Source: Pleomorphovibrio marinus (GTDB lineage: Bacteria; Bacteroidota; Bacteroidia; Cytophagales; Cyclobacteriaceae). Taken from it: a stretch of 64,000 nucleotides of DNA. Made by a program: the position numbers and the translations under genes. Under the pieces are notes generated by a model that saw only the letters and a program-made list of their open reading frames with translations, was not told the origin of the DNA and made no database searches. Location of the stretch: contig NZ_QCXY01000003.1 in the NCBI RefSeq assembly GCF_003347495.1, positions 496,001 through 560,000 on the forward strand, given 5' to 3'. Below, in pieces: positions 27,576 through 37,250 of this stretch; position 1 is the stretch's first letter; each line of letters opens with the position of its first letter.

Positions 27576-28733
27576 TTATTTGTCATCCAAATAAAAACTT
27601 GCCAAGGTGACTTTTTCATAAGGATTATTCATCCCTCTTTCAAATAAACAGAGTACTTTCCCATCCGGTAAAATGGCCAGAGAGGAATAGGCAGCCGGCC
27701 CTTCATGAAGTCTTTTAATGGTTGACCAACTTCTTCCTTCGTCTTTGCTAATTTTGACAGTCATGTTGTCCCTTGTGGTGCTTGCAGGATTGGAAAAAAG
27801 CAGGATGTTTCCCATAGGTCCATCGCTCCAAGAAAATCGGATCATGGCGGCTTGACAGACAGGGTCAATCAGATCTAAAGCATCCACCGGATAAGACCAG
27901 CTCTCACCTCCGTCCTCACTTACGGAAAGTGCCCTTAGGCTATTTCCATGATAAGACCTCATATTCATCAACAAACTACCTGGTTCTTTTTCTAATTCAA
28001 CCACTTGGCATTCATTCATCTTGGGAGAAATCACCCCTCCTATCTCCCAGGTTTCACCATGGTCGTCACTGAAAATGGCATGCGAACCATATTCATATTT
28101 CCCATCTACACCCATATAACTATGATCGCAGGGGATAACCAACCGACCCCTGTTGGAGCCATGTTTTATTTGTACCCCTACTCCAGGGCCGGTTGCATAC
28201 CAACCCCACTCTGGGTTCTTTACCTGATTAGTGATATCCCTGGGAGGATCCCAGGTATTGCCATCATCATCACTAAAGGTGAGAAAAACCCTCCTCGTAT
28301 CCTTAGCTCTTCTCTCAATTATTTCCCTTTCCCCATCTTCCCCAAGGTTCCACGTCATGAACAACCAAATCCTCCCTGTATCCTCATCTACCACTGCTGT
28401 GGGGTTGCCACAGACATTTGGCCCGTCATCCCATACCAGGGATGTTGCTTTCCAGGTTGCTCCACCATCCTCCGATCTACGCATCAATAAGTCAATATCC
28501 CCGGTATCCGAACTTCCCGCTCTTCTTCCCTCTATAAAGGCCAATACAGTCCCGTTTGGCGTGAGCACAAGGGAGGGAATTCGAAAGGTATGGTAACCTT
28601 CAGAGCCAGAAACAAATAAATCCAGATACTCTGCCTCCTCGGATTCAGATTGTGCTACGGCAGTTCCTCCCATGAAGGCAAAGCCTATTACAAAAACTAG
28701 TAGGCGTAAAAGCCATTTAATAAGGTTATTCAT
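27576..28733 (-). CDS. Secreted sialidase-family exoglycosidase (GH33-like)
   Basis: 385 residues from ATG 28733; an in-frame TTG at 28748 is less likely. A signal peptide ends near AVAQS. The mature protein has the sialidase FRIP motif (TFRIPSLVL), an Arg/Asp-rich catalytic start (EGRRAGSSDTGDIDL), and five Asp-boxes: SEDGGATW, SDDDGNTW, SDDHGETW, SEDGGESW and SKDEGRSW. This is the standard six-bladed layout of bacterial exo-alpha-sialidases, which release terminal sialic or related acids. No sialic-acid uptake or catabolism genes are in the window, so the true substrate may be another nonulosonic or uronic acid. The ATG lies inside the last codons of the M16 peptidase gene (8-base overlap), so the two are coupled. 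Confidence 0.88.
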   Translation of the reverse strand: MNNLIKWLLRLLVFVIGFAFMGGTAVAQSESEEAEYLDLFVSGSEGYHTFRIPSLVLTPNGTVLAFIEGRRAGSSDTGDIDLLMRRSEDGGATWKATSLVWDDGPNVCGNPTAVVDEDTGRIWLFMTWNLGEDGEREIIERRAKDTRRVFLTFSDDDGNTWDPPRDITNQVKNPEWGWYATGPGVGVQIKHGSNRGRLVIPCDHSYMGVDGKYEYGSHAIFSDDHGETWEIGGVISPKMNECQVVELEKEPGSLLMNMRSYHGNSLRALSVSEDGGESWSYPVDALDLIDPVCQAAMIRFSWSDGPMGNILLFSNPASTTRDNMTVKISKDEGRSWSTIKRLHEGPAAYSSLAILPDGKVLCLFERGMNNPYEKVTLASFYLDDK

Positions 28734-31572
28734 CTGCAAGACCTTCAAACGACTGTGGATATTTCTTTACTTCCAATAAATTTTCTTTGGTCAAATACTC
28801 ATTGGCTATTTCTTGTATTTGCTCCCCGCTAACCTTTTGTACTCTATCCATGGCTCCCAATACGGTATCAAGGGGCATCCCTGAAGTGAGTGCTGCATTC
28901 AGTTGCCCATGCCAAAAGGAGTTTCTTCGGAGGTTTTCTTCCAGTGAAATCCGCTTGCTTTCCCTTACTTTTTCCAGGTCCTTTTCTTCTGGTCCTGCTT
29001 CTTTGATGGCATTGATTTCATCCCAAACTGCCGCTATCAACTTATCAACATTTTCAGGATCACAGGGAAAGGAAATGGAAAAGCTAAAACTCTCCTCGGG
29101 AACCCTGGACAATCCTCCTCTTGCTCCAATACTATATACACCTCCCATTTTTTCCCTGATATTTTCTATCAACTTGATGGTAAGCACCTCTCCCAAAAAA
29201 GAAAATTGCTGGGATTTTTCAATATCATAGGGTGTGGGGCCATGAAAATAAAGAATCACCTGACTTTTTTCATCTTTGCCCACCTTTACGGATTCGCTGC
29301 TTGCCTGGGGCGGACGAATTCCTAAATCCCTGTAATTATCTACTGCATCTGGGTTTCCGGGTAGACTACCCAAATAAAGCTCTATGAGGGGTAAGGTGAC
29401 TTCTAAATCAATATTTCCAGTAAAAAGAAACTCAAAGTTCGCTGCATTGGCAAACCGCTCACTGTATATTTCCAGCCCCCGGTTGAGGTCAATTTTCTGC
29501 AGGTCTTCTGGGTCATAAATGCTCATACCCCTGAAATTACCTTGACTTAGGATTTCGTTGAATTTTCTGTTAAACTGAAAATCCGGATTGGCCTGAGCAC
29601 TTTCTAACTGCGACTTGTTGTTGCTAAGGTAAACCTCAAACAGCTCCTCGTCCCTTCTGGGTGTAGTAAAGTACAGGTGCATCAATTGCAAGGTCTCTTC
29701 CAAATCCCTTGGGGAGGTGCTTCCCCCTATAGTTTCACTGTAGGTTCCTATATTTGGAGTTACACTCACGTTTTTCCCAGCCAATACTTTTCTAAGGTCA
29801 GAGGGACTAAACTCCCCCACTCCCATCACATTCACCATCACAGAAGAATAGGAGGCGGAATAGTGATCCTCGTCAGGATAAAGCGATGTACCCCCCTTAC
29901 TGCTTCCCGTGAAAAGAATCTCGTCGTTTTTAAAATCTGTGGGCTTAAAGTGAACCTTTACCCCATTGGAAAGAACAATACTGGTGACCTCCACCGCCTC
30001 ATTTTCGGTTTTTTCTATCACTTTTCCTGAGCTGGGCAGCTCCGTCAATAACTCCTCCAAAAGTTCCTTTTCTTCATAAGGGGCAATTTCCATGGCATCC
30101 ACCTTATCGAAAAGTGCCAATACCTCCTCCTCTGTGGGCAAGGATTCTTTTTCCTTTTCCGGAGCGGTAACCACGATCAGCCGGTTATCATCCCTCACCA
30201 TGGACCTGCCCATTTTATTGACCTCATCAAGGGTGATTTCAGGCAAAATTTGCAGGTACAACTCATAGCGATTTTTCTCCCCCTCGGCAAACCCACCATT
30301 TAAGAAATGGGACACGTACCTGCTCACCATCTGCCTGGATTCCATCTTGTCCATTTCCTTGAAACTTCGTTCCGTGCTGTTGGCCAAACTCCGTTTTACC
30401 CTATCCAACTCATTCTCTGTAAATCCGTGTCTTAGAGCCCTTTCATTCTCCACCAAAAATGCCTCCAACCCCTCCATAACCTTGCCGGGACCTACCACTC
30501 CAGAAGTGGTAAAAAAGTCCAATGCCCTAACCATGGAACCGTACCTGGAACCTGCGAACATAAAAGGTGCATCGGGTTTTTGACGGATTTCGTCCAGTCT
30601 CTGGGTCAATATACCACCATATACCGTCCTCACTATTCTATTTCTGTAGTCCTCTACCGTTTCTGTGGAGGCAGGTGGATGTTTGTAGAACAACTGTAAT
30701 TGGATACCCGGAGCCTCCTCATCAGTAACTATCTTGACAAAACTTTCCTCATGCTCCGGAACGTCAAAAGTTTCCCTCTCTGGAGCCTCTTCGGGATTTT
30801 CCAGATCCTGAAAGAATTCCTTAATCAACTCCTCCACTTCATCCACTGGGACATCCCCCACGGCTACCACCGCCATATTATCAGGCCGGTACCAGTCCCT
30901 GTAAAAACTTCTCAATTCTTCATAATCCGCATTTCTCACCACTTCCATCTGACCTATAGGAAGCCTCTCCGCATACTTGCTCCCATGGAGCAAATAGGGA
31001 AGCCACTCGTCCCTCATGCGTTGATCGGGACCTTGGCCAGTCCTCCATTCTTCCTCAATGATACTTCGTTCCTCATCGATGTCTTCTTCCGTGAGCAGAA
31101 GTCCTCCCGCCCAATCCTTCAACACCAGAAAGCCATTCCGCATCTTTTCCTCATCATCAGTGGGGATGGGAAGTATATACACCGTTTCGTCAAAGGAGGT
31201 ATAGGCGTTCAGATCCCTTCCAAAGGAGACCCCTATGGATTGGAGGTAGCTTACCAACTCATTTTTCTCGAAGTTTTCACTCCCATTAAAAGCCATGTGC
31301 TCCACAAAATGGGCTAGCCCCTGCTGGCTATCGGATTCTAATATGGAACCTGCATTTACCGCCAGCCTCAATTCCAGTTTGTTTTCAGGTTTGGGATTGT
31401 ACTTTATGTAATAAGTAAGACCGTTTTCCAATTTGCCTTTCCGAACCCTTTCGTCCAAGGGCACTAGTTCCTGGGCCAAACTTGGCAAACAGGTAAATCC
31501 TACAAGTATAATGGCTAGGAAGGCATTGACCCACCGAGCACTTTCCGACCCTAAACGTCCAATGTAAAGCAT
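28726..31572 (-). CDS. Secreted M16-family zinc metallopeptidase (two-module)
   Basis: 948 residues. The signal peptide ends near residue 34 (SLAQE). The inverted zinc motif HxxEH is at 88-92 (HFVEH), with the downstream Glu in EEWRTGQG. The second, usually inactive, M16 module begins near 515 and contains YFTTPRRDEELFEVY, GRYxxP-like and REKMGGVYSIGARGG segments, in the order of pitrilysin/insulinase-type periplasmic proteases. It probably degrades peptides in the periplasm. It is the first gene of a run of secreted enzymes and overlaps the sialidase gene by 8 bases. Confidence 0.92.
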   Translation of the reverse strand: MLYIGRLGSESARWVNAFLAIILVGFTCLPSLAQELVPLDERVRKGKLENGLTYYIKYNPKPENKLELRLAVNAGSILESDSQQGLAHFVEHMAFNGSENFEKNELVSYLQSIGVSFGRDLNAYTSFDETVYILPIPTDDEEKMRNGFLVLKDWAGGLLLTEEDIDEERSIIEEEWRTGQGPDQRMRDEWLPYLLHGSKYAERLPIGQMEVVRNADYEELRSFYRDWYRPDNMAVVAVGDVPVDEVEELIKEFFQDLENPEEAPERETFDVPEHEESFVKIVTDEEAPGIQLQLFYKHPPASTETVEDYRNRIVRTVYGGILTQRLDEIRQKPDAPFMFAGSRYGSMVRALDFFTTSGVVGPGKVMEGLEAFLVENERALRHGFTENELDRVKRSLANSTERSFKEMDKMESRQMVSRYVSHFLNGGFAEGEKNRYELYLQILPEITLDEVNKMGRSMVRDDNRLIVVTAPEKEKESLPTEEEVLALFDKVDAMEIAPYEEKELLEELLTELPSSGKVIEKTENEAVEVTSIVLSNGVKVHFKPTDFKNDEILFTGSSKGGTSLYPDEDHYSASYSSVMVNVMGVGEFSPSDLRKVLAGKNVSVTPNIGTYSETIGGSTSPRDLEETLQLMHLYFTTPRRDEELFEVYLSNNKSQLESAQANPDFQFNRKFNEILSQGNFRGMSIYDPEDLQKIDLNRGLEIYSERFANAANFEFLFTGNIDLEVTLPLIELYLGSLPGNPDAVDNYRDLGIRPPQASSESVKVGKDEKSQVILYFHGPTPYDIEKSQQFSFLGEVLTIKLIENIREKMGGVYSIGARGGLSRVPEESFSFSISFPCDPENVDKLIAAVWDEINAIKEAGPEEKDLEKVRESKRISLEENLRRNSFWHGQLNAALTSGMPLDTVLGAMDRVQKVSGEQIQEIANEYLTKENLLEVKKYPQSFEGLADE

Positions 31573-31859
31573 AGATTTGGTAGTTGTGACAACTAAAGTA
31601 AGCGATAAGAAATTGAATTACTTATCAAACCTTGAAAAAGTAGGTTTTGGTTTCAAAAAGGTATGGGGTTGGGCGTTAAAAATTGTGAATCCGAAAACCC
31701 TCCACCATGCACCGGGGAATAGCCAATGCCAATTTTGTCCTTCTTGATTTTTTAGGGATAGTATCGGTGAGGGAGGTAAATCTTTCCTATACTTCACAAT
31801 CTGTACCAGCTGAAAACACCTTTTGCACCCCTTGCAATGCCCACCACAAATAGTTGATT

Positions 31860-32282
31860 TTAGCCATCGGCCCTTCCCTTCAAGTAGGTTTCAGGGGTTA
31901 AAATGGCAAGGTTACTTTTTCTGTAGTCCTTGATATTTCCGGTCAAAATTACTTTTATTTCTCCATTTTCAGTGGCCGAAAAATTTTGCAAAGCATCTTC
32001 AAAGTCCTTAAAATCTGAATTTAACGCTCCGAAAACCACTTCTTTATCCATTTTTACAATAGCTATTATAGTTAAAAGTTGTTTTATCTTTTCGATTATA
32101 ATTTCGTGTTTTGCCGATTTTCTCAGCAAATAATAGACATTGCAAATGGTGACTGGAGTTGTGAATCCCTTGATTTCATTTTCTTCACATAAATTTAAGA
32201 TCTCTGTCGCGAATGCAGCAAATGGGTCACGGTCAAAAAAGAAATCCATTAGTACATCTGTGTCAATAAGCACCTTGTCCAT
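31860..32282 (-). CDS. PIN-domain toxin (VapC-like)
   Basis: 140 residues of a single PIN domain. The first acidic pair is in VLIDTDVLMDFFF (Asp7, Asp9), the middle acidic cluster in DFKDFEDALQNFSA, and a final acidic residue in ILTGNIKDYRKS where many relatives have TRN. The family consists of Mg-dependent ribonucleases that cleave tRNA or rRNA when released from their antitoxin. It begins one base after the antitoxin stop, the standard antitoxin-toxin order. All the key residues appear present, so it is probably functional. Confidence 0.86.
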   Translation of the reverse strand: MDKVLIDTDVLMDFFFDRDPFAAFATEILNLCEENEIKGFTTPVTICNVYYLLRKSAKHEIIIEKIKQLLTIIAIVKMDKEVVFGALNSDFKDFEDALQNFSATENGEIKVILTGNIKDYRKSNLAILTPETYLKGRADG

Positions 32283-32537
32283 TTATGAATATTTTTCCTC
32301 TAGCCGGTCCCTAAGTTCTTTTTTATAATCCATGTCCTTTTTGGGCATTCTAAAAGAGCCTTTTAGCGATTTTACAATTGGATTAAGTTTTTTGGCTTTT
32401 TCCTTTTGTTCCTCTTTGGTCAGGATTTTCAAATAATTTTCAACGATGTCGGACAGGCTGCGGTTTTTACCTTTTGCATATTCCTTTGCTTTTTTTATGA
32501 TTTCCCGCTCAATAGTCAATGTCAGTTTTGTGTTCAT
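32283..32537 (-). CDS. DUF6364-family antitoxin
   Basis: 84 residues from ATG 32537; an in-frame start at 32564 adds an unlikely leader. The N-terminal half, MNTKLTLTIEREIIKKAKEY, looks like a ribbon-helix-helix DNA-binding segment, followed by KNRSLSDIVENYLK. The C-terminal half is basic and helical and should wrap the toxin. DUF6364 genes typically precede PIN-domain toxins in Bacteroidota. The pair is probably autoregulated through sites near 32540-32600, but no operator was identified. Confidence 0.83.
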   Translation of the reverse strand: MNTKLTLTIEREIIKKAKEYAKGKNRSLSDIVENYLKILTKEEQKEKAKKLNPIVKSLKGSFRMPKKDMDYKKELRDRLEEKYS

Positions 32538-32807
32538 CTCATGCATGTTGTAGGTTCCATACAAATATAAAAAGAATTTGTTACACGTGCTTAATTTCGA
32601 AAAAAAGCACGTCGTTTTTAAAACCTGATAAACGTAAATGCCTTTCGACCATCTGAGCCAAAAAACAGACCATCAGGTGCCCCTTTGCCCTTTCACCGTT
32701 CATTATTTCAAGACAAATGAGGAATCTCTTCATTTTAATAGATTTAGTAGCCAAATCTAGTATAGAAAGGAAACTTATTAAACTTTTATTCTTACTATTA
32801 ACGGTTT

Positions 32808-33974
32808 TCAGGACCTCCCCACACCCAAAAGTTGCTTTATGCCCGAATAGACGAAAGGGAACTGTGGGACACTGTTTCTTATCTTAAACTCCTCCAAAAA
32901 CCCACTCTCGTTGGCCAAAAAGGCCAATATTCTTTCCGGCTCCACTTGTTTAAAAAGAAAGGAGAAAATCTGTTCCCCAGTCAACCTCTTATTCAATATC
33001 ACATCCACCAATGTCCGGTCGTACCACTCAAACATGCGCTCCCTAAAAGTAGGATCCACTACGGGAGAACCCGTTTGCTTTAACTGTACCAATAGCCTGC
33101 CTATATGCTTCTGAACGAACTGGAAGGTATATCCCGTACTTGGCTTGGTATATCCTCCGGCAGTGCCAATATTGATGATGCGCTTATTTTTCCCAAGGTG
33201 AGCGGGAAATCTAGCCAATGACATGGGTATAACACCGAACTCCTTATGTTTTATATCGTAGGCTTGCACACCCAATTTGTTACGTATATAGCTTTTAAGG
33301 GCTGTTTCATATTCCTTTTCCTCCAAAACCCTCTCCGTAAAAAGCGTATATTCCACCAGTGCCATGTTACTGGCGGTAGGCAGCACGTACATAAAGGTGG
33401 TGCCATGATCTTGAGGGAGGGTGAAATCCATTAAGGTACCCACCTCAGGATCGAAGACAGGCTGTTCCGTCAGTATAAACCAGCCAAGGAAATGCTGAAG
33501 CAAGGTGTTATCCTCGTTCATTTTGGGATAAAAGAGTCCGGTGGAATTGAAGACGTAATCTGCTGAATAGATGTTATCCCCGGTATCTACGGAGACCTTC
33601 TCCCCTTCTTCGGATATTCCCACAATCTTTTCCTCTACAAAACGTACGTTTGAAAACCCATTGACAAAATCTAATACATGGGCATAGAAATCCCCCGATT
33701 GAATCATTTTATAGCGGTATTCCCTCATCTCAAATACCTTGAAAACCTGGGGTGAAAAAAACCGCAACCTGGCCCACTCATGGCAGACCAGGGATTCGAA
33801 TGGCCCCTCCCCTTTTTCCCAAAAACACCAGGTTCTGTCGTTTTGGGTTTTTTTGGCGTAGTCTATGACCAAAATTTCTTTATGTTGGAATCCGGGTTCC
33901 TTTAAAAGCCTGTATAATAAACTCAATCCAGCCAATCCGGATCCTGCGAAGATGTAATCGTACGTTTTGGACAT
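32808..33974 (-). CDS. crtY: Lycopene beta-cyclase (CrtY type)
   Basis: 388 residues. The N-terminal FAD/NAD-binding motif is YIFAGSGLAGLSLLYRLL, the second dinucleotide-type segment DRTWCFWEKGEG is typical of CrtY cyclases, and INIGTAGGYTKPSTGYTF is the conserved C-terminal block of the family. It cyclises the ends of lycopene to beta-carotene in the membrane. It stands alone here without other crt genes, separated by about 125-245 bases from both neighbours, so the rest of the carotenoid pathway lies elsewhere. Confidence 0.93.
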   Translation of the reverse strand: MSKTYDYIFAGSGLAGLSLLYRLLKEPGFQHKEILVIDYAKKTQNDRTWCFWEKGEGPFESLVCHEWARLRFFSPQVFKVFEMREYRYKMIQSGDFYAHVLDFVNGFSNVRFVEEKIVGISEEGEKVSVDTGDNIYSADYVFNSTGLFYPKMNEDNTLLQHFLGWFILTEQPVFDPEVGTLMDFTLPQDHGTTFMYVLPTASNMALVEYTLFTERVLEEKEYETALKSYIRNKLGVQAYDIKHKEFGVIPMSLARFPAHLGKNKRIINIGTAGGYTKPSTGYTFQFVQKHIGRLLVQLKQTGSPVVDPTFRERMFEWYDRTLVDVILNKRLTGEQIFSFLFKQVEPERILAFLANESGFLEEFKIRNSVPQFPFVYSGIKQLLGVGRS

Positions 33975-34098
33975 TGTATTGGAATATGTGGGGAATGCAT
34001 ACGCCCTCCCAATATTAACACAAAACCATGAAAGAGGTTAACCCAGGCTCAAATAATCCCTTCAAAAAGGTCCTTATTAAATTTGGATACAACACAAC

Positions 34099-35106
34099 TC
34101 ACTCTCTCAACCATCCCACTGCCGCTTCTATAAAATGATCCTTGCCTTCCAGTTGATCCATGGGATGGGTGAGCAATTGATCCACCTGCACCCCAAACTC
34201 CAGGTGTGCATCATCGGGGTCTATGGTCTGACTCCCTGAAAAACGGTAAGTCCAGCCATTGGGGAGCTCTGCAAAAACCGGAGTGCCCCCACCCCCTCCG
34301 GTCTGATCGCCAAACAGCCTGGCTTGGGGCAAAACCCTCATCATTTGGGCAAAAAATGTGGTAGAACTGTAAGAGTGCCTATTGGTCAGGAGGGCCACTT
34401 TCCCCATATACTTTTCTCCAGAATAAGGGGTAATCCGTAAAGAGGCCCAAGGGGTGAAATCCGCAGCCCCAGGCCCGGTTTTAAAGCGCTGCCTAGCGTA
34501 AATCACTTCCTCTTCCGTGAATCTGGATGCTATTTTGTGGGCATTTCGAAGGTTGCCACCCCCATTGCTCCTCACATCAATGATCAGCCCATCATGGAAC
34601 TGCATCAGTCGGACTATTTCATCCATATGCTGATCGGAAATGGTACGCTCGAAAGAGCGGTAGTTGACATAAAGCATATTATCGATGGTCTGCGCATGCA
34701 GAGGGCCAATGATCCTGTAATCAGTCTTCATGTACTTGTCATAAATAAGCTGCTCGTCATAAAACAAAGGGTAACCTTCAAACCAGCTCCAGTTTCGGGA
34801 GCGGTTAAACGTACTCAAAAGGTTCACATGTCCATCTTCCAGTTCTGCAAGCATATCACCGAGTACATCGAACAACTCATAGGGGTCCATCCCATCGTGA
34901 ATTAAAGGACTATAGGCTTGTTTAACGTCCTCCCAGTCAATCTGTTTTTCCTCAAAAAAGCTGTACCTGTTATGTACATCTGACCAAAGGTGCTCAAATA
35001 CTGCCCTTGGGTTGGCCGGTGGGTCTTCGGGTCTTATGATAACTTCGCAGCTGCTACCTATCAAAAGCAAGCATGAAATCACGAATAATTGCTGGTACGT
35101 TCTCAT
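34099..35106 (-). CDS. S41-family peptidase lipoprotein
   Basis: 335 residues. The lipobox signal is LLIGSSC (Cys20). The tail-specific-protease fold shows LIIDVRSNGGGNLRNAHKIA for the core strand, and the nucleophile region is LTNRHSYSSTTFFAQMM, with Ser in the expected place. DQTGGGGGTPVFAELPNGW is the usual post-catalytic loop. There is no clear PDZ domain, and it is shorter than CtpA. It is probably a surface or periplasmic processing peptidase. The start overlaps the upstream gene's stop as ATGA, so it is the last gene of a long coupled cluster. Confidence 0.88.
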   Translation of the reverse strand: MRTYQQLFVISCLLLIGSSCEVIIRPEDPPANPRAVFEHLWSDVHNRYSFFEEKQIDWEDVKQAYSPLIHDGMDPYELFDVLGDMLAELEDGHVNLLSTFNRSRNWSWFEGYPLFYDEQLIYDKYMKTDYRIIGPLHAQTIDNMLYVNYRSFERTISDQHMDEIVRLMQFHDGLIIDVRSNGGGNLRNAHKIASRFTEEEVIYARQRFKTGPGAADFTPWASLRITPYSGEKYMGKVALLTNRHSYSSTTFFAQMMRVLPQARLFGDQTGGGGGTPVFAELPNGWTYRFSGSQTIDPDDAHLEFGVQVDQLLTHPMDQLEGKDHFIEAAVGWLRE

Positions 35107-35870
35107 AATTGAAAATTTAATTGGAAGAAATAATGGCTACCGGAGCGATGGGAGCGGTGGGCATTTTCTAGGGAAGAATAATGGAACCTATGGCCTATGC
35201 CGATCTCATTACCATTGGACAATTGGTAAAAAAACTGATTCAATATTCCCAAATCCTGTTGCTGAAAGGGTTGGAAAAAGCGCAGGGACTGCCAAAAGGC
35301 ATTGAAAGTGGACTGTTCATGAAGAAATGGGTCCGGAGGGCTGGTCACATAGGAAGCAGAAAACAGGAAACCGATCACTTGCCAATGGGCTTGCGAAGAA
35401 AACCTCCATTCCTGCTCCTTTCCAAATGATTGCTGGTAGCGTACTGCCGGCCCAAATGAGGTATGAAAATCAAACCTGGGGTTGAAGTTCTGTGCGTCCT
35501 CATAGTTCCGCTCGCTTAAGGCATTGTTATTGGACCAACCCAACATTAAGCTTTCCGGCAACCAGTCAGCACTATAGAAGGTATAGGTTATGACACTGGC
35601 ATGGGTACCGGTCATTTCTGCATTGAAGGCATTTTGTAAGGGCAGTCTGCTATAATGGAGATACACCTCATCAGTTTTCAGTTCTCCGACACTAGCATAT
35701 CCCAGCGTTAAACCGATAGAGCTTCCCTTGTACACCAAGGGGGAGTACCCGTGGTCACGTTCCCAGGAATTTTGAAGGCCTGTGTTTAGAAATAATGTTC
35801 GTTGATTTTTTTGGGCCATCGCTCCAAAATGCATAAAAAGCAATGCAACCAAAATGAGGAATCTGTTCAT
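35103..35870 (-). CDS. Hypothetical outer-membrane beta-barrel protein
   Basis: 255 residues from ATG 35870, which gives a clean signal peptide ending FGAMAQ; longer frames lack one. The mature protein is rich in amphipathic strand patterns ending in aromatics (GHRFHYSSL, SHYFFQLNFQL) and closes with an aromatic C-terminus, as expected for a barrel. No family was recognised. Its stop overlaps the S41 peptidase start by ATGA, implying coupled translation and possibly a substrate or partner relation. Confidence 0.65.
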   Translation of the reverse strand: MNRFLILVALLFMHFGAMAQKNQRTLFLNTGLQNSWERDHGYSPLVYKGSSIGLTLGYASVGELKTDEVYLHYSRLPLQNAFNAEMTGTHASVITYTFYSADWLPESLMLGWSNNNALSERNYEDAQNFNPRFDFHTSFGPAVRYQQSFGKEQEWRFSSQAHWQVIGFLFSASYVTSPPDPFLHEQSTFNAFWQSLRFFQPFQQQDLGILNQFFYQLSNGNEIGIGHRFHYSSLENAHRSHRSGSHYFFQLNFQL

Positions 35871-35961
35871 TGTAATTGTTTTAATCTCCAAATGTAGGAA
35901 GAAAGAAAACTTCCAAACATGACTTCTATCAGGGTGCTGCCCTTTAATTATTCTTTTTTTA

Positions 35962-36426
35962 TTAAAACAGTAGTAAGGCAGAAAGCAAACCAAATAGGAC
36001 ACTGTACATAATGGATTCTAACTGAATGATCCAGAAAATTTTTCTTTCCACAAACTCTTTTTTAAGATAGACCAATCCTTCTATGGTATTCGAAAAAGGA
36101 ACTGCACAGGAAAAATCGGTGTAAACAAACATCAGGCTCCCCATAAAGAGGAACTGCTGCCAAAATGAAAGGGTGGTCAAGAAAGGCAAAACAGGATAAA
36201 GCACCATCGACATCACTATCGCCCTTACAAACTGAGAGGGCAAAAGGAGTTTTGCCACTCGAAGCTCCTCCTCCTTCTTTCCCATATCCCGGAAAAACCC
36301 CTTGTACAGGCGGTCTTTTCCTTTATAAATTTTTTTGGCCAACCGAAGGTCAATAACACCGGCTATGATATAGCAAACGAAATGAATCACAAAAAACAAA
36401 AGGCTGAACTTAATATAGAGCATCAT
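35962..36426 (-). CDS. Uncharacterised multi-helix membrane protein
   Basis: 154 residues with about four membrane segments (roughly 4-24, 66-85, 88-106 and 130-152) and a basic loop KKIYKGKDRLYKGFF. No motif was recognised. Its ATG overlaps the CPBP stop by one base (TAATG), showing coupled translation. Confidence 0.65.
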   Translation of the reverse strand: MMLYIKFSLLFFVIHFVCYIIAGVIDLRLAKKIYKGKDRLYKGFFRDMGKKEEELRVAKLLLPSQFVRAIVMSMVLYPVLPFLTTLSFWQQFLFMGSLMFVYTDFSCAVPFSNTIEGLVYLKKEFVERKIFWIIQLESIMYSVLFGLLSALLLF

Positions 36427-37250
36427 TATAAAGCATTACTTTTCTTAACAGTTAATAAGGCAATAATTCCTATTCCCAACATAAGGAATTCCAGTAACCA
36501 AAAATGCAATTGGAAAACATCCGTTGCCAGGACTAAACTGGGAAAAACTGGCATAAATGCATTGGAGGTACCATGTGCCACCAAAGCGGACATGGGCTTT
36601 TGATGTGAGGCCTTGACTACCCAAGACAAGAAAAAAGACAAACCTATACATCCGATCAAAAAGGCCGGAAAAGGCATATAGATTTGAAAAGATGCAGCAA
36701 TAAACCATAATGGTGCATGCCATATTGCCCAAATGATGCCCAAAAGGATGTTTCCGGGCCAAAGCCCGAATTTGGTTTCCAAATAAGGCATGATATAGCC
36801 CCTCCACCCCACTTCTTCTTGTCCGCCTCCAAAAAAAATCATCACTAGCCAATATATCGGAAAAACATATAGGGTAGGTAAAAGCATGGGCAATCTTTCA
36901 TATCCAAAAAAACCCGGGAGGTACCAAGCCAAAAAATTGGCGAGCCCCAATCCAGCCAAAATCCCAACCCAAACTTTCCAGCCAAAATCAATGGCCAGAA
37001 AGGTTTTTAGAAAGCGCTTGACTTCAGATTTTCCTTGCAGGGTACGGATGGAATAGAGTGCACCTAAGCCCGGGCCAAATGCACCCAAAATGATCGCTGG
37101 CATGCTTAAACTGTCTCGCAGGCTTTCATTCCACCCCCAAATACCCAAACCTGGTAAAACAAAAGGCAACCATAACAGCCAGGACCACAAAAAAGTAACC
37201 ACAAAGAAACGTACAGGGACGCGTTTTCTATCAAAGGTTTCTGGATTCAT
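36426..37250 (-). CDS. CPBP-family intramembrane metalloprotease
   Basis: 274 residues with about eight membrane helices. The Abi/CAAX-like signature is complete: GGGQEEVGWRGY supplies Glu145, Glu146 and Arg150. A later IIWAIWHAPLWF gives the His of the second motif, and VAHGTSNAF holds the third. The family cleaves within membranes, or may provide immunity to peptides. It overlaps the second CPBP gene upstream by ATGA and the next membrane gene by TAATG, so two different CPBP proteins are made side by side. Confidence 0.87.
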   Translation of the reverse strand: MNPETFDRKRVPVRFFVVTFLWSWLLWLPFVLPGLGIWGWNESLRDSLSMPAIILGAFGPGLGALYSIRTLQGKSEVKRFLKTFLAIDFGWKVWVGILAGLGLANFLAWYLPGFFGYERLPMLLPTLYVFPIYWLVMIFFGGGQEEVGWRGYIMPYLETKFGLWPGNILLGIIWAIWHAPLWFIAASFQIYMPFPAFLIGCIGLSFFLSWVVKASHQKPMSALVAHGTSNAFMPVFPSLVLATDVFQLHFWLLEFLMLGIGIIALLTVKKSNAL

